64,000 nt of DNA from Novosphingobium meiothermophilum (GCF_003171715.1 NZ_QGHL01000007.1:62001-126000); one strand, 5' to 3'; counted from the first letter of the stretch, positions 1 through 8,995 are shown. The notes: generated from the sequence alone by a model not told the origin. A program made the numbers and translations.

Positions 1-817
1 CGGCGCGGTGCAGCAATGCTGCGGAAAGTTCTGCCGGGTCTGCATCGGCCTTGTCGGCCGAGGTGGCAAGGCCGATCGATGCGGTGACATCAAGGGAAAG
101 GCCGTCGATCATCACAGGGCGGCTGATCGCTGCGGTGATCCGGGCCATGAGGCGCTCGATCGCCTCGGCATGGTCGGGATCGTAGATCGCGGCAAAGGCG
201 AACTCGTCGCCGCCAAGCCGGGCCATGAGCGAACGTTCGGGCAGGAGCGCGGCCACGCGCTCCACCGTCTGCGTGAGGACCGCATCGCCTGCCTGATGCC
301 CGTGGGTGTCGTTGGCGCGCTTGAAATTGTCGATGTCCATCATCATCACCACCAATTCGTGGCCGGTGATGCGCGCGGCGCGGATGATGTCTTCCAGCGC
401 CTTGCCGACGCTTCGCCGGTTGAGGCAGCCGGTCAGCGGATCGGTATGGGCAAGCCGGTGCGCGGTCTCCTCGGCCTTGCGGCGCTGCCCCACTTCGCGG
501 GTGAGATCGACATAGCGGCGCCAGCCGAACAGCAGCAGCGCAATGTTGAGGATAAGTGCGATGCCCAGCATCGGTTCGTGTGGTGCATCGCCCGAAAGGA
601 TCGCGCGCAGAAAGTCTCCGACGACGACCGAGCCGTTGGCAACGAACATGAGGACCGCCGCAACGATGATGCCAAGGCCGATCACGTCATTGTCCGGCCT
701 GCGGGTCATGGCCGTGGTGGCAGCAGCGCTGCCAGTTGCAATCACCTCGGCATCTGCAACCGATTTTTCTCGATCTGGCGCTATCGCCATACCCCTGCTT
801 TCGTTTGGCCCGGCCAT
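1..817 (-). CDS. Membrane-anchored GGDEF diguanylate cyclase, C-terminus beyond window
   Basis: Reading the minus strand gives an open frame from ATG 817 (second in-frame ATG at 790) that runs off the left edge, so the C-terminus is missing. Two hydrophobic segments (about residues 46-67 and 83-99) are followed by a GGDEF domain: a DPLTGCLNRR helix start, the metal-binding DIDNFKRAND segment, and an intact GGDEF signature at about residues 202-206 (plus-strand 200-214). The intact signature predicts synthesis of c-di-GMP from two GTP at the inner membrane. No EAL or sensory domain is visible in the part present. It is divergent from ffh. The domain call is secure; the exact start is not, because neither ATG has an ideal ribosome binding site. 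Confidence 0.85.
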   Translation of the reverse strand, partial: MAGPNESRGMAIAPDREKSVADAEVIATGSAAATTAMTRRPDNDVIGLGIIVAAVLMFVANGSVVVGDFLRAILSGDAPHEPMLGIALILNIALLLFGWRRYVDLTREVGQRRKAEETAHRLAHTDPLTGCLNRRSVGKALEDIIRAARITGHELVVMMMDIDNFKRANDTHGHQAGDAVLTQTVERVAALLPERSLMARLGGDEFAFAAIYDPDHAEAIERLMARITAAISRPVMIDGLSLDVTASIGLATSADKADADPAELSAALLHRA

Positions 818-1119
818 GTGGCCGGTGGCGTCCTTTCAAGAGCTTCGGAGCCTAAGGGTTCGTCCTGAAGTTTTGGTTAAGATTGTCTGTGCACCCCTGG
901 TGCGGGGGGTTGTTGCGAACGTTGCCACCATCATCGTGCTTGATTTGGCGCGTCCCGGCGCGTAAGGGCGCGCCTTGCGGCGGTGCTGTGCCCGTTGCAG
1001 ATTCGACAACGGCCCCTGTTCAGGATGCCACACGCTGGTCGGCGAGGTTTCGCCCACCGGCGTTTTTCGCGTTATGCGAAATTGGCGTTCGATCGCGGGC
1101 ATGACGATGGGAATTGCGC
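818..1119. other. Intergenic region between divergent GGDEF gene and ffh
   Basis: About 300 bases without a convincing gene. It must carry the promoters of the leftward GGDEF gene and the rightward ffh operon. A GC-rich inverted repeat (GGCGCG near 945 with GCGCGCC near 969) is visible. I see no RNA gene or riboswitch; short open frames here look like GC-driven shadows. Confidence 0.5.
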
Positions 1120-2607
1120 GTGTTCGATAGTCTGTCAGACCGGCTTGGAGGCGTCTTCGATCGCCTGCGCGGCCGCGGCGCGCTGCGCGAGGAAGATGTC
1201 CTTGCCGCCATGCGCGAAGTGCGCATTGCGCTGCTTGAGGCCGATGTCGCCTTGCCCGTCGTTCGCCGCTTCATCGATCAGGTGTCCGAGCAGGCCGTGG
1301 GCCAGTCGGTCCTGAAGTCGGTTACGCCGGGTCAGCAGGTCGTCAAGATCGTCAACGATGCCCTGGTCGAGATGCTGGGTGGCGGCACTGCCGAACTTGA
1401 TCTTGCCGCAACGCCGCCCGTAGTCATCATGATGGTCGGCCTGCAAGGGTCGGGCAAGACCACCAGCACTGCCAAGATCGGCAAGCTGCTCAAGGAAAAG
1501 CAGGGCAAGAAAGTCCTCATGGCCTCGCTGGACGTCAACCGTCCGGCGGCGCAGGAGCAGCTCAAGGTGCTGGGCGAGCAGGCGGGCGTTGCCACGCTGC
1601 CGATCATTCCCGGCCAGCAGCCGGTGGATATCGCCACGCGCGCCATGAATGCGGCGAGGCTTCAGGCCGTGGACGTGCTGCTGCTCGATACGGCGGGCCG
1701 TCTCCACGTCGATCAGGCCCTGATGGACGAGATGAAGGCGGTTGCCGCTGTCTCGGCGCCCAAGGAAACGCTGCTCGTCGTCGATTCGCTGACCGGTCAG
1801 GATGCGGTCAACGTTGCCCGGTCGTTTTCGGGCGAGGTCGATCTGACGGGTGTTATCCTCACCCGCATGGACGGCGATGCGCGCGGTGGTGCGGCGCTTT
1901 CCATGCGCGCCGTTACCGGCAAGCCGATCAAGTTTGCAGGCACCGGCGAAAAGCTGGACGCGATCGAGCCTTTCCATCCCGAACGGGTTGCGGGCCGTAT
2001 TCTTGGCATGGGCGATATCGTCTCGATCGTCGAGAAGGCGGCCGCAACGATCCAGGCCGAAGACGCCGAACGGCTTGCCCAGCGCATGTCCAAGGGTCAG
2101 TTCGACATGAACGATCTGCGCACCCAGTTGCGGCAGATGCAGAACATGGGCGGGCTTGGCATGCTGGCGGGCATGATGCCGGGCATGAAGAAAGCCAAGG
2201 CCGCGATGGCCCAATCGGGCATGGACGACAAGGTGCTGCTGCGCATGGATGCGATCATCGGTTCGATGACGCCCAAGGAGCGCGAGCGGCCCGAACTGCT
2301 CAACGCCAAGCGCAAGATCCGCATTGCCAAGGGTTCCGGCACGCAGGTGCAGGATGTGAACAAGCTTCTGAAGATGCATCAGGAAATGGCCAAGGCCATG
2401 AAGCAGATCAAGAAGATGGGCGGCCTCAAGGGGCTGGCCGCACTCTTCGGCAAGGGTGGTCTTGGCGCTGCCATGCCGGGGCTGGACCAGCAGATGGGGC
2501 CGGGCGGCCTTGGCGGTCTGGGCGGTGCTGCGGGGGGGGGCGGCCTGCCCGGTCTGGGTTCGGGCGGCCTGCCCGCCAATCTGGGCGACCTGCTCAGAAA
2601 GAAGTGA
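1120..2607 (+). CDS. ffh: Signal recognition particle protein Ffh
   Basis: GTPase subunit of SRP: it binds 4.5S RNA and signal sequences of nascent inner-membrane proteins and docks with FtsY. The order is an N domain (residues 1-90), a G domain with P-loop GLQGSGKTT at about 107-115, then DTAGR and TRMDGD, and a methionine-rich M domain followed by a Gly-rich tail. Length (495 aa) is normal allowing for that tail. I chose GTG 1120, which gives the family N-terminus MFDSLSDRLGG and has GGGA 7 bases upstream; a TTG two codons earlier is also possible. It is the first gene of the conserved ffh-rpsP-rimM-trmD-rplS cluster. The SRP RNA gene is not in this window. Confidence 0.97.
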   Translation: MFDSLSDRLGGVFDRLRGRGALREEDVLAAMREVRIALLEADVALPVVRRFIDQVSEQAVGQSVLKSVTPGQQVVKIVNDALVEMLGGGTAELDLAATPPVVIMMVGLQGSGKTTSTAKIGKLLKEKQGKKVLMASLDVNRPAAQEQLKVLGEQAGVATLPIIPGQQPVDIATRAMNAARLQAVDVLLLDTAGRLHVDQALMDEMKAVAAVSAPKETLLVVDSLTGQDAVNVARSFSGEVDLTGVILTRMDGDARGGAALSMRAVTGKPIKFAGTGEKLDAIEPFHPERVAGRILGMGDIVSIVEKAAATIQAEDAERLAQRMSKGQFDMNDLRTQLRQMQNMGGLGMLAGMMPGMKKAKAAMAQSGMDDKVLLRMDAIIGSMTPKERERPELLNAKRKIRIAKGSGTQVQDVNKLLKMHQEMAKAMKQIKKMGGLKGLAALFGKGGLGAAMPGLDQQMGPGGLGGLGGAAGGGGLPGLGSGGLPANLGDLLRKK

Positions 2608-2653
2608 TTTTGCGTTGTTCCGTTTTTTCCGGTTTGTCTGAAAGGTAGTTCAA

Positions 2654-3070
2654 ATGTCTGTTTCCCTTCGTCTTTCGCGTGGCGGTTCGAAGAAGCGCCC
2701 CTATTACAAGATCGTCGTTGCCAACAGCCGCGCCCCGCGCGACGGCAAGTATCTGGAGCAGGTCGGCACCTACAATCCGCTGCTGGCCAAGGACGATGAA
2801 AACCGCGTGCGTCTGGTCGAAGACCGCGTGCGCTACTGGCTCGGTGTGGGCGCTCAGCCGACTGACCGCGTCGCCCGCATGCTCGACAAGGCCGGCATAA
2901 AGGAACGCGCTCCGACCGTGAACCCGAAGAAGGGTGAACCGGGCGCCAAGGCCAAGGAGCGCGCCGAGGAAAAGGCCGAGAAGGCCCGTGAAGCCGCCGA
3001 AGCTGCCGCTGCCGCGGCTGCGGCGCCCGCCGAGGAAGCACCTGCTGCCGAAGAGCAGGCCGAGGCCTGA
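2654..3070 (+). CDS. rpsP: 30S ribosomal protein S16
   Basis: Small-subunit protein of the 30S body. The first 80 or so residues are the conserved S16 fold, starting [20 protein letters not shown]. From about residue 95 the protein continues as a low-complexity Lys/Ala/Glu tail, bringing it to 138 aa against 80-90 aa for E. coli S16; such tails are common in alphaproteobacterial S16. It starts 46 bases after ffh with AAAGGT as ribosome binding site. The last codons (GAGG just before the stop) form the ribosome binding site of rimM, so the two genes are translationally linked. Confidence 0.97.
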   Translation: MSVSLRLSRGGSKKRPYYKIVVANSRAPRDGKYLEQVGTYNPLLAKDDENRVRLVEDRVRYWLGVGAQPTDRVARMLDKAGIKERAPTVNPKKGEPGAKAKERAEEKAEKAREAAEAAAAAAAAPAEEAPAAEEQAEA

Positions 3071-3072
3071 TC

Positions 3073-3558
3073 TTGGCAGACCGGCCCGTCACGCTTGCCG
3101 CCATCATCGGCGCGCACGGGGTGGCGGGCGAGGTCCGCTTGAAGCTGTTCGGTGAAGGCGTGGCAGCGCTGAAGCGCTACCGCGCCTTCAACGATTCTGC
3201 GCTTACCGTGGTGAAGCTGAGGGACGACGGCAAGGGTGGTGCGATTGCCCGCTTCGCCGAAGTGCCCGATCGCACGGCTGCCGAAAGGCTGCGTGGCACG
3301 GCGCTGACTGTGCGCCGTTCGGAAATGCCGCCTCTGGCGGAAGGTGAGTATTACCACGCCGATCTCATCGGCTTGCCCGCTGTTTCAACCGAGGGCGAAG
3401 CCTTGGGCGAATGTGTGGCGGTCGAGAACTTCGGCGCGGGCGACCTGATCGAGATCCGCAAGGCCAACGGCAAGACGTTCATGGTGCCGATCAAGCCGGA
3501 GGCGGTGCCCGAATGGAACGACGAGCGGATTGTGATTGAGGCCGGTTGGGTCGCGTAG
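3073..3558 (+). CDS. rimM: 16S rRNA processing protein RimM
   Basis: Ribosome maturation factor acting on the 30S head with S19. The N-terminal RimM domain (starting around the IIGAHGVAGEVRL motif, residues 10-22) is followed by a PRC-barrel-like half with the ENFGAGDLIEI and MVPIKPEAVPE segments typical of the family. 161 aa is near the usual 165-180. The start is TTG 3073, two bases after the rpsP stop and 7 bases after GAGG; no ATG or GTG gives a better N-terminus. In most genomes trmD follows directly; here a toxin-antitoxin pair intervenes. Confidence 0.95.
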   Translation: MADRPVTLAAIIGAHGVAGEVRLKLFGEGVAALKRYRAFNDSALTVVKLRDDGKGGAIARFAEVPDRTAAERLRGTALTVRRSEMPPLAEGEYYHADLIGLPAVSTEGEALGECVAVENFGAGDLIEIRKANGKTFMVPIKPEAVPEWNDERIVIEAGWVA

Positions 3559-3578
3559 TATATACATGGCGTATATAC
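3558..3578 (+). promoter_or_regulatory. Candidate VapBC operator/promoter, paired GTATATAC sites
   Basis: Two identical copies of the self-palindromic octamer GTATATAC lie at 3558-3565 and 3571-3578, 13 bases centre to centre, immediately after the rimM stop and 10 bases before the vapB start. GTAT/ATAC inverted repeats in the leader of vapBC genes are the usual site for autorepression by the VapB-VapC complex, so I infer an autoregulatory operator. The AT-rich steps also resemble a -10 region. The assignment comes from position and symmetry only. Confidence 0.65.
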
Positions 3579-3588
3579 GGAGGCCGTG

Positions 3589-3858
3589 ATGGGCAAGGAA
3601 TACACCGCCAAGAGCTTCAAGTCGGGGAACTCCGTGGCAATTCGGGTGCCTGCGGCATTGGGAATCGAGCCGGATCGGGAATGGTCCGTTGAATGGGTGG
3701 ACGGCAATCTGGTGCTTCGCGCCAAGCCAGAAGCCAAGCGAAAGATCGATATCAGCGGGTTCGCCGGCAAGGCGCCCGGCATCCGGTTGGCGCCGCGCGA
3801 AGATTTCGAGGAAAGGCCCAGCGTGATTGCTGCTCGCAAGGCGGCTGGTTCGTTGTGA
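3589..3858 (+). CDS. vapB: Antitoxin, VapB type with AbrB-like DNA-binding fold
   Basis: An 89-aa protein whose N-terminal half has the swapped-hairpin AbrB/MazE-like signature (KSFKSGNSVAIRVP at about residues 8-21, then a WVDGNLVLRAK strand). This is the DNA-binding and dimerisation domain of VapB antitoxins. The C-terminal half is variable and would wrap around the toxin. ATG 3589 is preferred over GTG 3586 because GGAGG lies 5 bases before it. Its stop overlaps the next start by four bases (GTGA), giving coupled antitoxin-then-toxin synthesis. It should repress its own promoter at the GTATATAC pair upstream. Confidence 0.88.
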   Translation: MGKEYTAKSFKSGNSVAIRVPAALGIEPDREWSVEWVDGNLVLRAKPEAKRKIDISGFAGKAPGIRLAPREDFEERPSVIAARKAAGSL

Positions 3859-4232
3859 TCAGATACCTGATTGATGCGAACTGCGCCGTCTATGCGATGG
3901 ATCAGGGGCACGAACTCCTGAAGGCACGCATTTCCGATTGCGATGCAGGCTCGATGGCGATTTCTGCGGTCAGCTATGCAGAAGTTGCTTACGGCACATA
4001 CACTGGCAAGCCACCAGCGCCGGAGGTTCTGGAAGCTTTCCTTGAGGCGATTCCTCTGCTGGCCTTCGATGAAGCTGCCGCGCGGGAGTATGCCAAGCTG
4101 CCATTCAGGCGCGCGAGATTTGATCGGCTGCTTGCGGCCCATGCTTTGAGCATTGGTGCAATCGTGGTCACGAACAACGAGGCGGATTTTGCCGATGTGC
4201 CGGGGTTGTTGGTCGAGAACTGGACGGTGTGA
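3855..4232 (+). CDS. vapC: Toxin VapC, PIN-domain ribonuclease
   Basis: A 125-aa PIN-domain protein, full length for VapC. The acidic residues that bind the metal are all present: Asp7 (YLIDAN), Glu43 (SYAEVAYG), Asp90 (RARFDRLLAAHA) and Asp111 (TNNEADF). It is therefore predicted to be an active Mg2+-dependent RNase when released from VapB; the RNA target cannot be read from sequence. The start is GTG 3855 inside the vapB stop. trmD follows 6 bases after its stop, so the toxin gene lies in the same transcriptional path as essential ribosome-maturation genes. Confidence 0.9.
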   Translation: MIRYLIDANCAVYAMDQGHELLKARISDCDAGSMAISAVSYAEVAYGTYTGKPPAPEVLEAFLEAIPLLAFDEAAAREYAKLPFRRARFDRLLAAHALSIGAIVVTNNEADFADVPGLLVENWTV

Positions 4233-4238
4233 TTTGCC

Positions 4239-4979
4239 ATGACCTTCGCCGCCACAGTCCTCACCCTCTATCCTGAGATGTTTCCCGGTCCGCTCGGCGT
4301 CAGCCTCGCGGGGCGCGCGTTGCGCGAGGGGACGTGGGCGATGGATGCGGTGCAGATCCGCGATTTCGCCATCGACCGGCACAAGACCGTTGACGACACG
4401 CCGGCAGGCGGCGGGGCGGGGATGGTCTTGCGGGTGGACGTGCTTGCCAAGGCCATCGATCATGCACGCGCACGCCATCCCGGCTGCCCGGTGATCGCCA
4501 TGACGCCGCGCGGCAAGCCGCTGACGCAGGCGCGTGTGCGCGAGCTTGCGGCGGGGCCGGGGGTGATCGTTCTGTGCGGCCGGTTCGAAGGGTTCGACGA
4601 GCGGATTTTCGCCGGGCGTGAGGTCGAGGAAGTCTCGGTCGGAGACATCGTGCTGTCGGGCGGGGAATGTGCTGCGCTCATGCTGCTCGACGCTTGCATT
4701 CGGCTGCTTCCCGGCGTAATGGGCGCGGCTTCTAGCGGGCAAGAGGAGTCGTTCGAGAACGGCCTCCTTGAATACCCGCACTATACCCGACCTGCGGAGT
4801 GGGAAGGGCGAGTGATCCCTGAAGTGCTGCGATCGGGGGATCATGGAAAGATCGCGGCGTGGCGCAAGTCACAGTCCGAGATCGATACACGGTTACGCAG
4901 GCCGGACCTTTGGGAGCGCCACATCGGCGTTCGGGTCCAGTCTGCCTCTGGCGCGCAGCGTGAAGTGCAGGATGATTGA
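4239..4979 (+). CDS. trmD: tRNA (guanine-37-N1)-methyltransferase
   Basis: SPOUT-class enzyme that methylates G37 of tRNAs reading CNN codons and prevents +1 frameshifting. The N-terminal half carries the trefoil-knot AdoMet site: LTLYPEMF near the start, the GGGAGMVLR loop, [12 protein letters not shown] and the [11 protein letters not shown] loop (about residues 130-142). The conserved [11 protein letters not shown] tRNA-binding motif follows at about 170. 246 aa is normal. Its stop overlaps an upstream TTG in the rplS frame; the true rplS start lies 2 bases after the stop. It normally directly follows rimM, but here it follows vapC. Confidence 0.96.
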   Translation: MTFAATVLTLYPEMFPGPLGVSLAGRALREGTWAMDAVQIRDFAIDRHKTVDDTPAGGGAGMVLRVDVLAKAIDHARARHPGCPVIAMTPRGKPLTQARVRELAAGPGVIVLCGRFEGFDERIFAGREVEEVSVGDIVLSGGECAALMLLDACIRLLPGVMGAASSGQEESFENGLLEYPHYTRPAEWEGRVIPEVLRSGDHGKIAAWRKSQSEIDTRLRRPDLWERHIGVRVQSASGAQREVQDD

Positions 4980-4981
4980 AA

Positions 4982-5350
4982 ATGAACCTGATTCAGCAGA
5001 TCGAGGCTGAAGCCATCGCCGAATACAAGGCGAAGAAGGAGATTCCGGACTTCCGCGCAGGCGATACCGTGCGCGTTGGCGTGCGCGTGGTCGAAGGTGA
5101 TCGCACCCGCGTTCAGGCCTACGAAGGCGTCTGCATCGCGCGTTCGAACCGTGGCCTTGGCTCGAACTTCACCGTTCGCAAGATTTCGTTCGGCGAAGGC
5201 GTGGAGCGCGTGTTCCCGCTCTATTCGCCCAACATCGATTCGATTACCGTGGTGCGCCGTGGTGTCGTGCGTCGTGCGAAGCTCTACTATCTTCGTGGCC
5301 GCACCGGCAAATCGGCACGCATTGCAGAGCGCAAGGTCACCAAGGCCTGA
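4982..5350 (+). CDS. rplS: 50S ribosomal protein L19
   Basis: L19 sits at the 30S-50S interface. The protein starts [19 protein letters not shown] and has the conserved [16 protein letters not shown] and [19 protein letters not shown] segments. ATG 4982 gives the family N-terminus, with AGGA as the ribosome binding site inside the trmD end; the TTG two codons earlier is unlikely. It is the last gene of the operon and is followed by a strong intrinsic terminator. Confidence 0.97.
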   Translation: MNLIQQIEAEAIAEYKAKKEIPDFRAGDTVRVGVRVVEGDRTRVQAYEGVCIARSNRGLGSNFTVRKISFGEGVERVFPLYSPNIDSITVVRRGVVRRAKLYYLRGRTGKSARIAERKVTKA

Positions 5351-5390
5351 GCCCAGGGGGCTGATCGCCGCAACACGGCTGACGTGTTGG

Positions 5391-5427
5391 AAAGGCGCCC
5401 CGGCTCAACAGCCGGGGCGCCTTTTTT
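5391..5427 (+). terminator. Rho-independent terminator of the ffh-rplS operon
   Basis: A perfect 15-bp stem (5391-5405 with 5410-5424, beginning AAAGGCGCCCCGGCT), a CAAC loop, and six T residues at 5422-5427. It lies 40 bases after the rplS stop. The stem reads nearly symmetrically but the T-run favours plus-strand termination. Confidence 0.95.
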
Positions 5428-5514
5428 GCTTTCAAGAGCAACTATTTCGGGCCACCTAAGCGCATCGCAAACATGCTCCCGGCGATGTTCCGGGCCTGAG
5501 GATACCCTTACCCA

Positions 5515-7770
5515 ATGCATCATTTCCGCCTGCTCGCCGCCTGCGCGTTGTCCGCTTTTGCCGCTTCGCCAGCGCTTGCCCAACAGGGACAATCCATGAC
5601 CACTGCCGCGCCCGCCGAAGCCCCCGGCCTGACTTTCGAGCGTGTGTTTGCCAGCCCCAGCCTCAATGGCCCGGCCCCGCGCGCGGTGAAGCTTTCGCCC
5701 GATGGCCGCTATCTCACCTTGCTGCGCAACCGCGCCGATGATCGCGAGCGCTATGATCTGTGGGGCTTTGACCGGCAGACTTCGCAATGGAAGATGCTGG
5801 TGGATTCGCTCAGTCTGTCATCGGGCCGCACGCTTTCCGAAGCTGAAAAGATGCAGCGCGAGCGCCAGCGCATTGGCGATCTCAAGGGCATCGTCTCGTA
5901 TGAGTGGGCCGCCGATGGAAAGTCGGTGCTGGTGCCGGTTGATGGCGATTTGTTCCTTGCCGGCCTCGATGGATCGGTGCGCAAGGTGGAAGGCACCGTA
6001 GGCGGCGAACTGACGCCGAAGCTGGGGCCGAAGGGAAGCAACATCGCCTATGTGCGCGATCGGCGATTGTGGGCAGGGCCGGTGACGGGAAGCGCCCGGC
6101 CTATCACGCCGGAAGAGCCGAATGCGGATGTCCACTGGGGCGAGGCCGAGTTCGTCGCGCAGGAGGAAATGAGCCGCTTCAGCGGATTCTGGTGGTCGCC
6201 CGATGAAACCCGTATCGCGGTGGAACGGTTTGACGAAAGCATGGTGGGTGTTGTCACGCGCACCGCCATCGGTGCCGACGACACGCGCACCTACCAGCAG
6301 CGCTATCCGGCGGCGGGCACACCCAACGCCGAAGTCTCGCTGTGGATCATGGGGCCTGATGGTTCGAACCGGGTCGAGGTTGATCTGGGCGCCAACAAGG
6401 ACATCTACCTTGCCCGTGTGGACTGGGCGCCTGATGGCAAGGCGCTTTACGTCCAGCGCATGAACCGCGAGCAGACCGTGCTCGACATGCTCAAGGTCGA
6501 TCCCGCAACCGTCAAGTCCAGCGTCCTGTTCACGGAGAAGGCAGCGCCGCGACACTGGATCGACCTTTCCGACAGCTATCGCTTCCTTGCGGATGGCAGT
6601 CTTGTCTGGTGGTCGCAGCGCGATGGCTTCGGGCATCTCTACCGCCTCAGAAAGGGCCGGTGGACCCAGCTCACCAAGGGAGACTGGGTGGTCACTGGGC
6701 TTGTCGGAGTGGATGAGAAGGCGGGCCGGGTGTTCTTCACCGGCACGAAGGATGATGTGCTTGCCCCGCAGGTCTATGCGCTCGATCTTGCCATGCCGGG
6801 CAGGATCACGCGCCTGACCGAACCGGGCTGGGTCAACGCTGCCAGCATGGACAGGAGCGGAAAGACGCTCATGGTCACGCGCTCGTCCGATGCGCAGCCC
6901 CCGCAGTCCTACATCGCAGACAGCAACGGCAAACGCTTGGCATGGATAGAGGAAAACCGGGTGGAGGGGGCGCACCCCTATGCCCCCTATCTGGCCAGCC
7001 ACCGCCCTGCGCAGTTCGGCACGATACCGGCCGCCGATGGCACGCCGCTGCACTACATGATGATAACCCCGCCGCTGGAGCCGGGACGCCGTTATCCCGT
7101 CTTCACCTACCACTATGGCGGGCCGACCGCGCAGGTTGTGACGAAGGGGTTTCAGGGCGCCTTGGCACAGGCCATCGTTGACAAGGGCTACATCTACTTC
7201 GCGATCGACAACCGCGGTTCGGAAAACCGGGGCGTGAAGTTCGCCTCGGCGATCCATCATGCGATGGGTTCGGTCGAGGTCGAGGATCAGCGCGCCGGGG
7301 CGCTCTGGCTCAAGCAGCAGCCCTTTGTCGATCCGGAACGGATCAGCACGTTCGGCTGGTCCTATGGCGGGTATATGACGATCAAGATGCTTCAGGCCGA
7401 TCCGGGCGTCTATGCGGCGGGCATCGCGGTTGCTCCGGTAACGAAGTGGCAGCTCTACGACACCACTTATACCGAACGCTATCTTGGTGATCCCGGCAAG
7501 CTGCCAGAGGTTTACGAAAAGGCCAATGCGCTCGCCGATACGCGCCGCATCAGCGATCCTTTGCTCATCATTCATGGCATGGCCGACGACAACGTGGTGT
7601 TCGAGAACGCCAGCGCGATCATCGCCAAGATGCAGGGCGAGGCGGTGCCTTTCGAGATGATGCTCTATCCCGGCTACACGCACCGCATCAGCGGGCCGAA
7701 GGTCAGCCAGCACTTGTATGAGACGATTTTCCGCTTCCTCGATCGTAATGGCGCGGGGAGTGGGAAATAG
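5515..7770 (+). CDS. Exported S9 family dipeptidyl peptidase (DPP-IV type)
   Basis: Serine exopeptidase that removes X-Pro type dipeptides, probably in the periplasm. A signal peptide (residues 1-22, ending ALA) is followed by a beta-propeller with WSPDGK/WAPDGK blades and a DPP-IV-like double-Glu segment (AQEEMSRFSGFWW). The alpha/beta-hydrolase domain follows. Catalytic residues visible are Ser616 in GWSYGG, Asp691/692 in MADDNV and His723 in YTHRI. At 751 aa it is full length. It is monocistronic, downstream of the rplS terminator. With the M2 and M16 peptidases in this window it points to peptide scavenging. An acylaminoacyl peptidase is less likely given the EE motif. Confidence 0.92.
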   Translation: MHHFRLLAACALSAFAASPALAQQGQSMTTAAPAEAPGLTFERVFASPSLNGPAPRAVKLSPDGRYLTLLRNRADDRERYDLWGFDRQTSQWKMLVDSLSLSSGRTLSEAEKMQRERQRIGDLKGIVSYEWAADGKSVLVPVDGDLFLAGLDGSVRKVEGTVGGELTPKLGPKGSNIAYVRDRRLWAGPVTGSARPITPEEPNADVHWGEAEFVAQEEMSRFSGFWWSPDETRIAVERFDESMVGVVTRTAIGADDTRTYQQRYPAAGTPNAEVSLWIMGPDGSNRVEVDLGANKDIYLARVDWAPDGKALYVQRMNREQTVLDMLKVDPATVKSSVLFTEKAAPRHWIDLSDSYRFLADGSLVWWSQRDGFGHLYRLRKGRWTQLTKGDWVVTGLVGVDEKAGRVFFTGTKDDVLAPQVYALDLAMPGRITRLTEPGWVNAASMDRSGKTLMVTRSSDAQPPQSYIADSNGKRLAWIEENRVEGAHPYAPYLASHRPAQFGTIPAADGTPLHYMMITPPLEPGRRYPVFTYHYGGPTAQVVTKGFQGALAQAIVDKGYIYFAIDNRGSENRGVKFASAIHHAMGSVEVEDQRAGALWLKQQPFVDPERISTFGWSYGGYMTIKMLQADPGVYAAGIAVAPVTKWQLYDTTYTERYLGDPGKLPEVYEKANALADTRRISDPLLIIHGMADDNVVFENASAIIAKMQGEAVPFEMMLYPGYTHRISGPKVSQHLYETIFRFLDRNGAGSGK

Positions 7771-7962
7771 GGGGCGTGGTGGCTTCAGGTGGCGTCATCC
7801 CGAAGCGCGTTCCGGTTGATGCCATCGCGTGGGATTGATGCAGGGTTTCAAGGCAAGCGGGGGTGTGCGCACCCCAAGCGTTTTTCACTTGGCTGGTCGG
7901 AACCAGCCGCTAGAGCACGGTCCGTCCGCGGATGAGGGGCGGGCCGCAGGAAGGGAATGGAA

Positions 7963-8988
7963 ATGGGTTATCGGGTTGTAGTGGTCGGCGCGACGGGCAA
8001 TGTGGGCCGCGAGATGCTCAACATCCTGGCAGAGCGCGAGTTTCCCTGCGACGAAATCGCAGCCGTCGCCTCGCCGCGCTCGCAGGGGACCGAGATCGAT
8101 TTCGGCGAGACGGGCCGGAAACTGAAGGTCCGGAACATCGAGCACTTCGATTTTGCCGGCTGGGATATCGCTCTCTTCGCGGCGGGATCGGGCCCGACCC
8201 AGATCTATGCGCCCAAGGCGGCGGCGGCAGGCTGCGTGGTGATCGACAATTCCTCGCTCTACCGGATGGACCCGGACGTGCCGCTGATCGTGCCCGAAGT
8301 GAACCCCGATGCGATCGACGGCTATGTGAAGAAGAACATCATCGCCAACCCCAACTGCTCGACCGCGCAGATGGTGGTGGCGCTGAAGCCCCTGCACGAT
8401 GCGGCCACGATCAAGCGCGTGGTCGTCGCCACCTACCAGTCGGTGTCCGGCGCGGGCAAGGAAGGCATGGACGAACTGTTCGAACAGAGCCGCGCGATCT
8501 TTGTCGGCGATCCGGTCGAACCGAAGAAGTTCACCAAGCAGATCGCCTTCAACGTGATCCCGCACATCGATGTCTTCCTTGATGACGGTTCCACCAAGGA
8601 AGAGTGGAAGATGGTGGCCGAAACCAAGAAGATCCTCGATCCCAAGGTCAAGGTCGTGGCCACTTGCGTGCGCGTGCCGGTGTTCATCGGCCATTCCGAG
8701 GCCCTGAACATCGAGTTCGAGAAGGAAATCTCGGCGGAAGAAGCGCAGAACATCCTGCGCGAGGCACCGGGCGTCATGCTCGTCGACAAGCGCGAGAATG
8801 GCGGATACGTGACCCCGGTCGAATGCGTGGGCGATTTCGCCACATTCGTGTCGCGCGTGCGCGAGGATTCGACCGTGGACAACGGCCTTGCCCTGTGGTG
8901 CGTCTCGGACAACCTTCGCAAGGGTGCGGCGCTCAACGCGGTGCAGATCGCCGAACTGCTGGGCCGTCGTCACCTCAAGAAGGGCTGA
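7963..8988 (+). CDS. asd: Aspartate-semialdehyde dehydrogenase
   Basis: NADPH-dependent reduction of aspartyl-4-phosphate to the semialdehyde, feeding lysine/diaminopimelate, threonine and methionine synthesis. The Rossmann motif GATGNVGREM is at the N-terminus, the nucleophile Cys132 lies in NPNCSTAQ, and the His of RVPVFIGHSEA and the GAALNAVQIAE end are as in the family. I start at ATG 7963, 7 bases after AGGAAGGG; the ATG at 7957 is almost on top of that site. An alpha/beta-hydrolase gene follows 7 bases after the stop, suggesting co-transcription. Full length (341 aa). Confidence 0.97.
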   Translation: MGYRVVVVGATGNVGREMLNILAEREFPCDEIAAVASPRSQGTEIDFGETGRKLKVRNIEHFDFAGWDIALFAAGSGPTQIYAPKAAAAGCVVIDNSSLYRMDPDVPLIVPEVNPDAIDGYVKKNIIANPNCSTAQMVVALKPLHDAATIKRVVVATYQSVSGAGKEGMDELFEQSRAIFVGDPVEPKKFTKQIAFNVIPHIDVFLDDGSTKEEWKMVAETKKILDPKVKVVATCVRVPVFIGHSEALNIEFEKEISAEEAQNILREAPGVMLVDKRENGGYVTPVECVGDFATFVSRVREDSTVDNGLALWCVSDNLRKGAALNAVQIAELLGRRHLKKG

Positions 8989-8995
8989 TCCCGCC

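Noticed and set aside
1135..2379. Long open frame (414 codons) antisense to ffh
   Set aside because: It mirrors ffh codons in GC-rich DNA and its protein has no recognisable motif.
5818..7713. 631-codon antisense frame across the DPP-IV gene
   Set aside because: Composition is a His/Arg-rich shadow typical of the opposite strand; the sense gene has signal peptide, propeller and triad.
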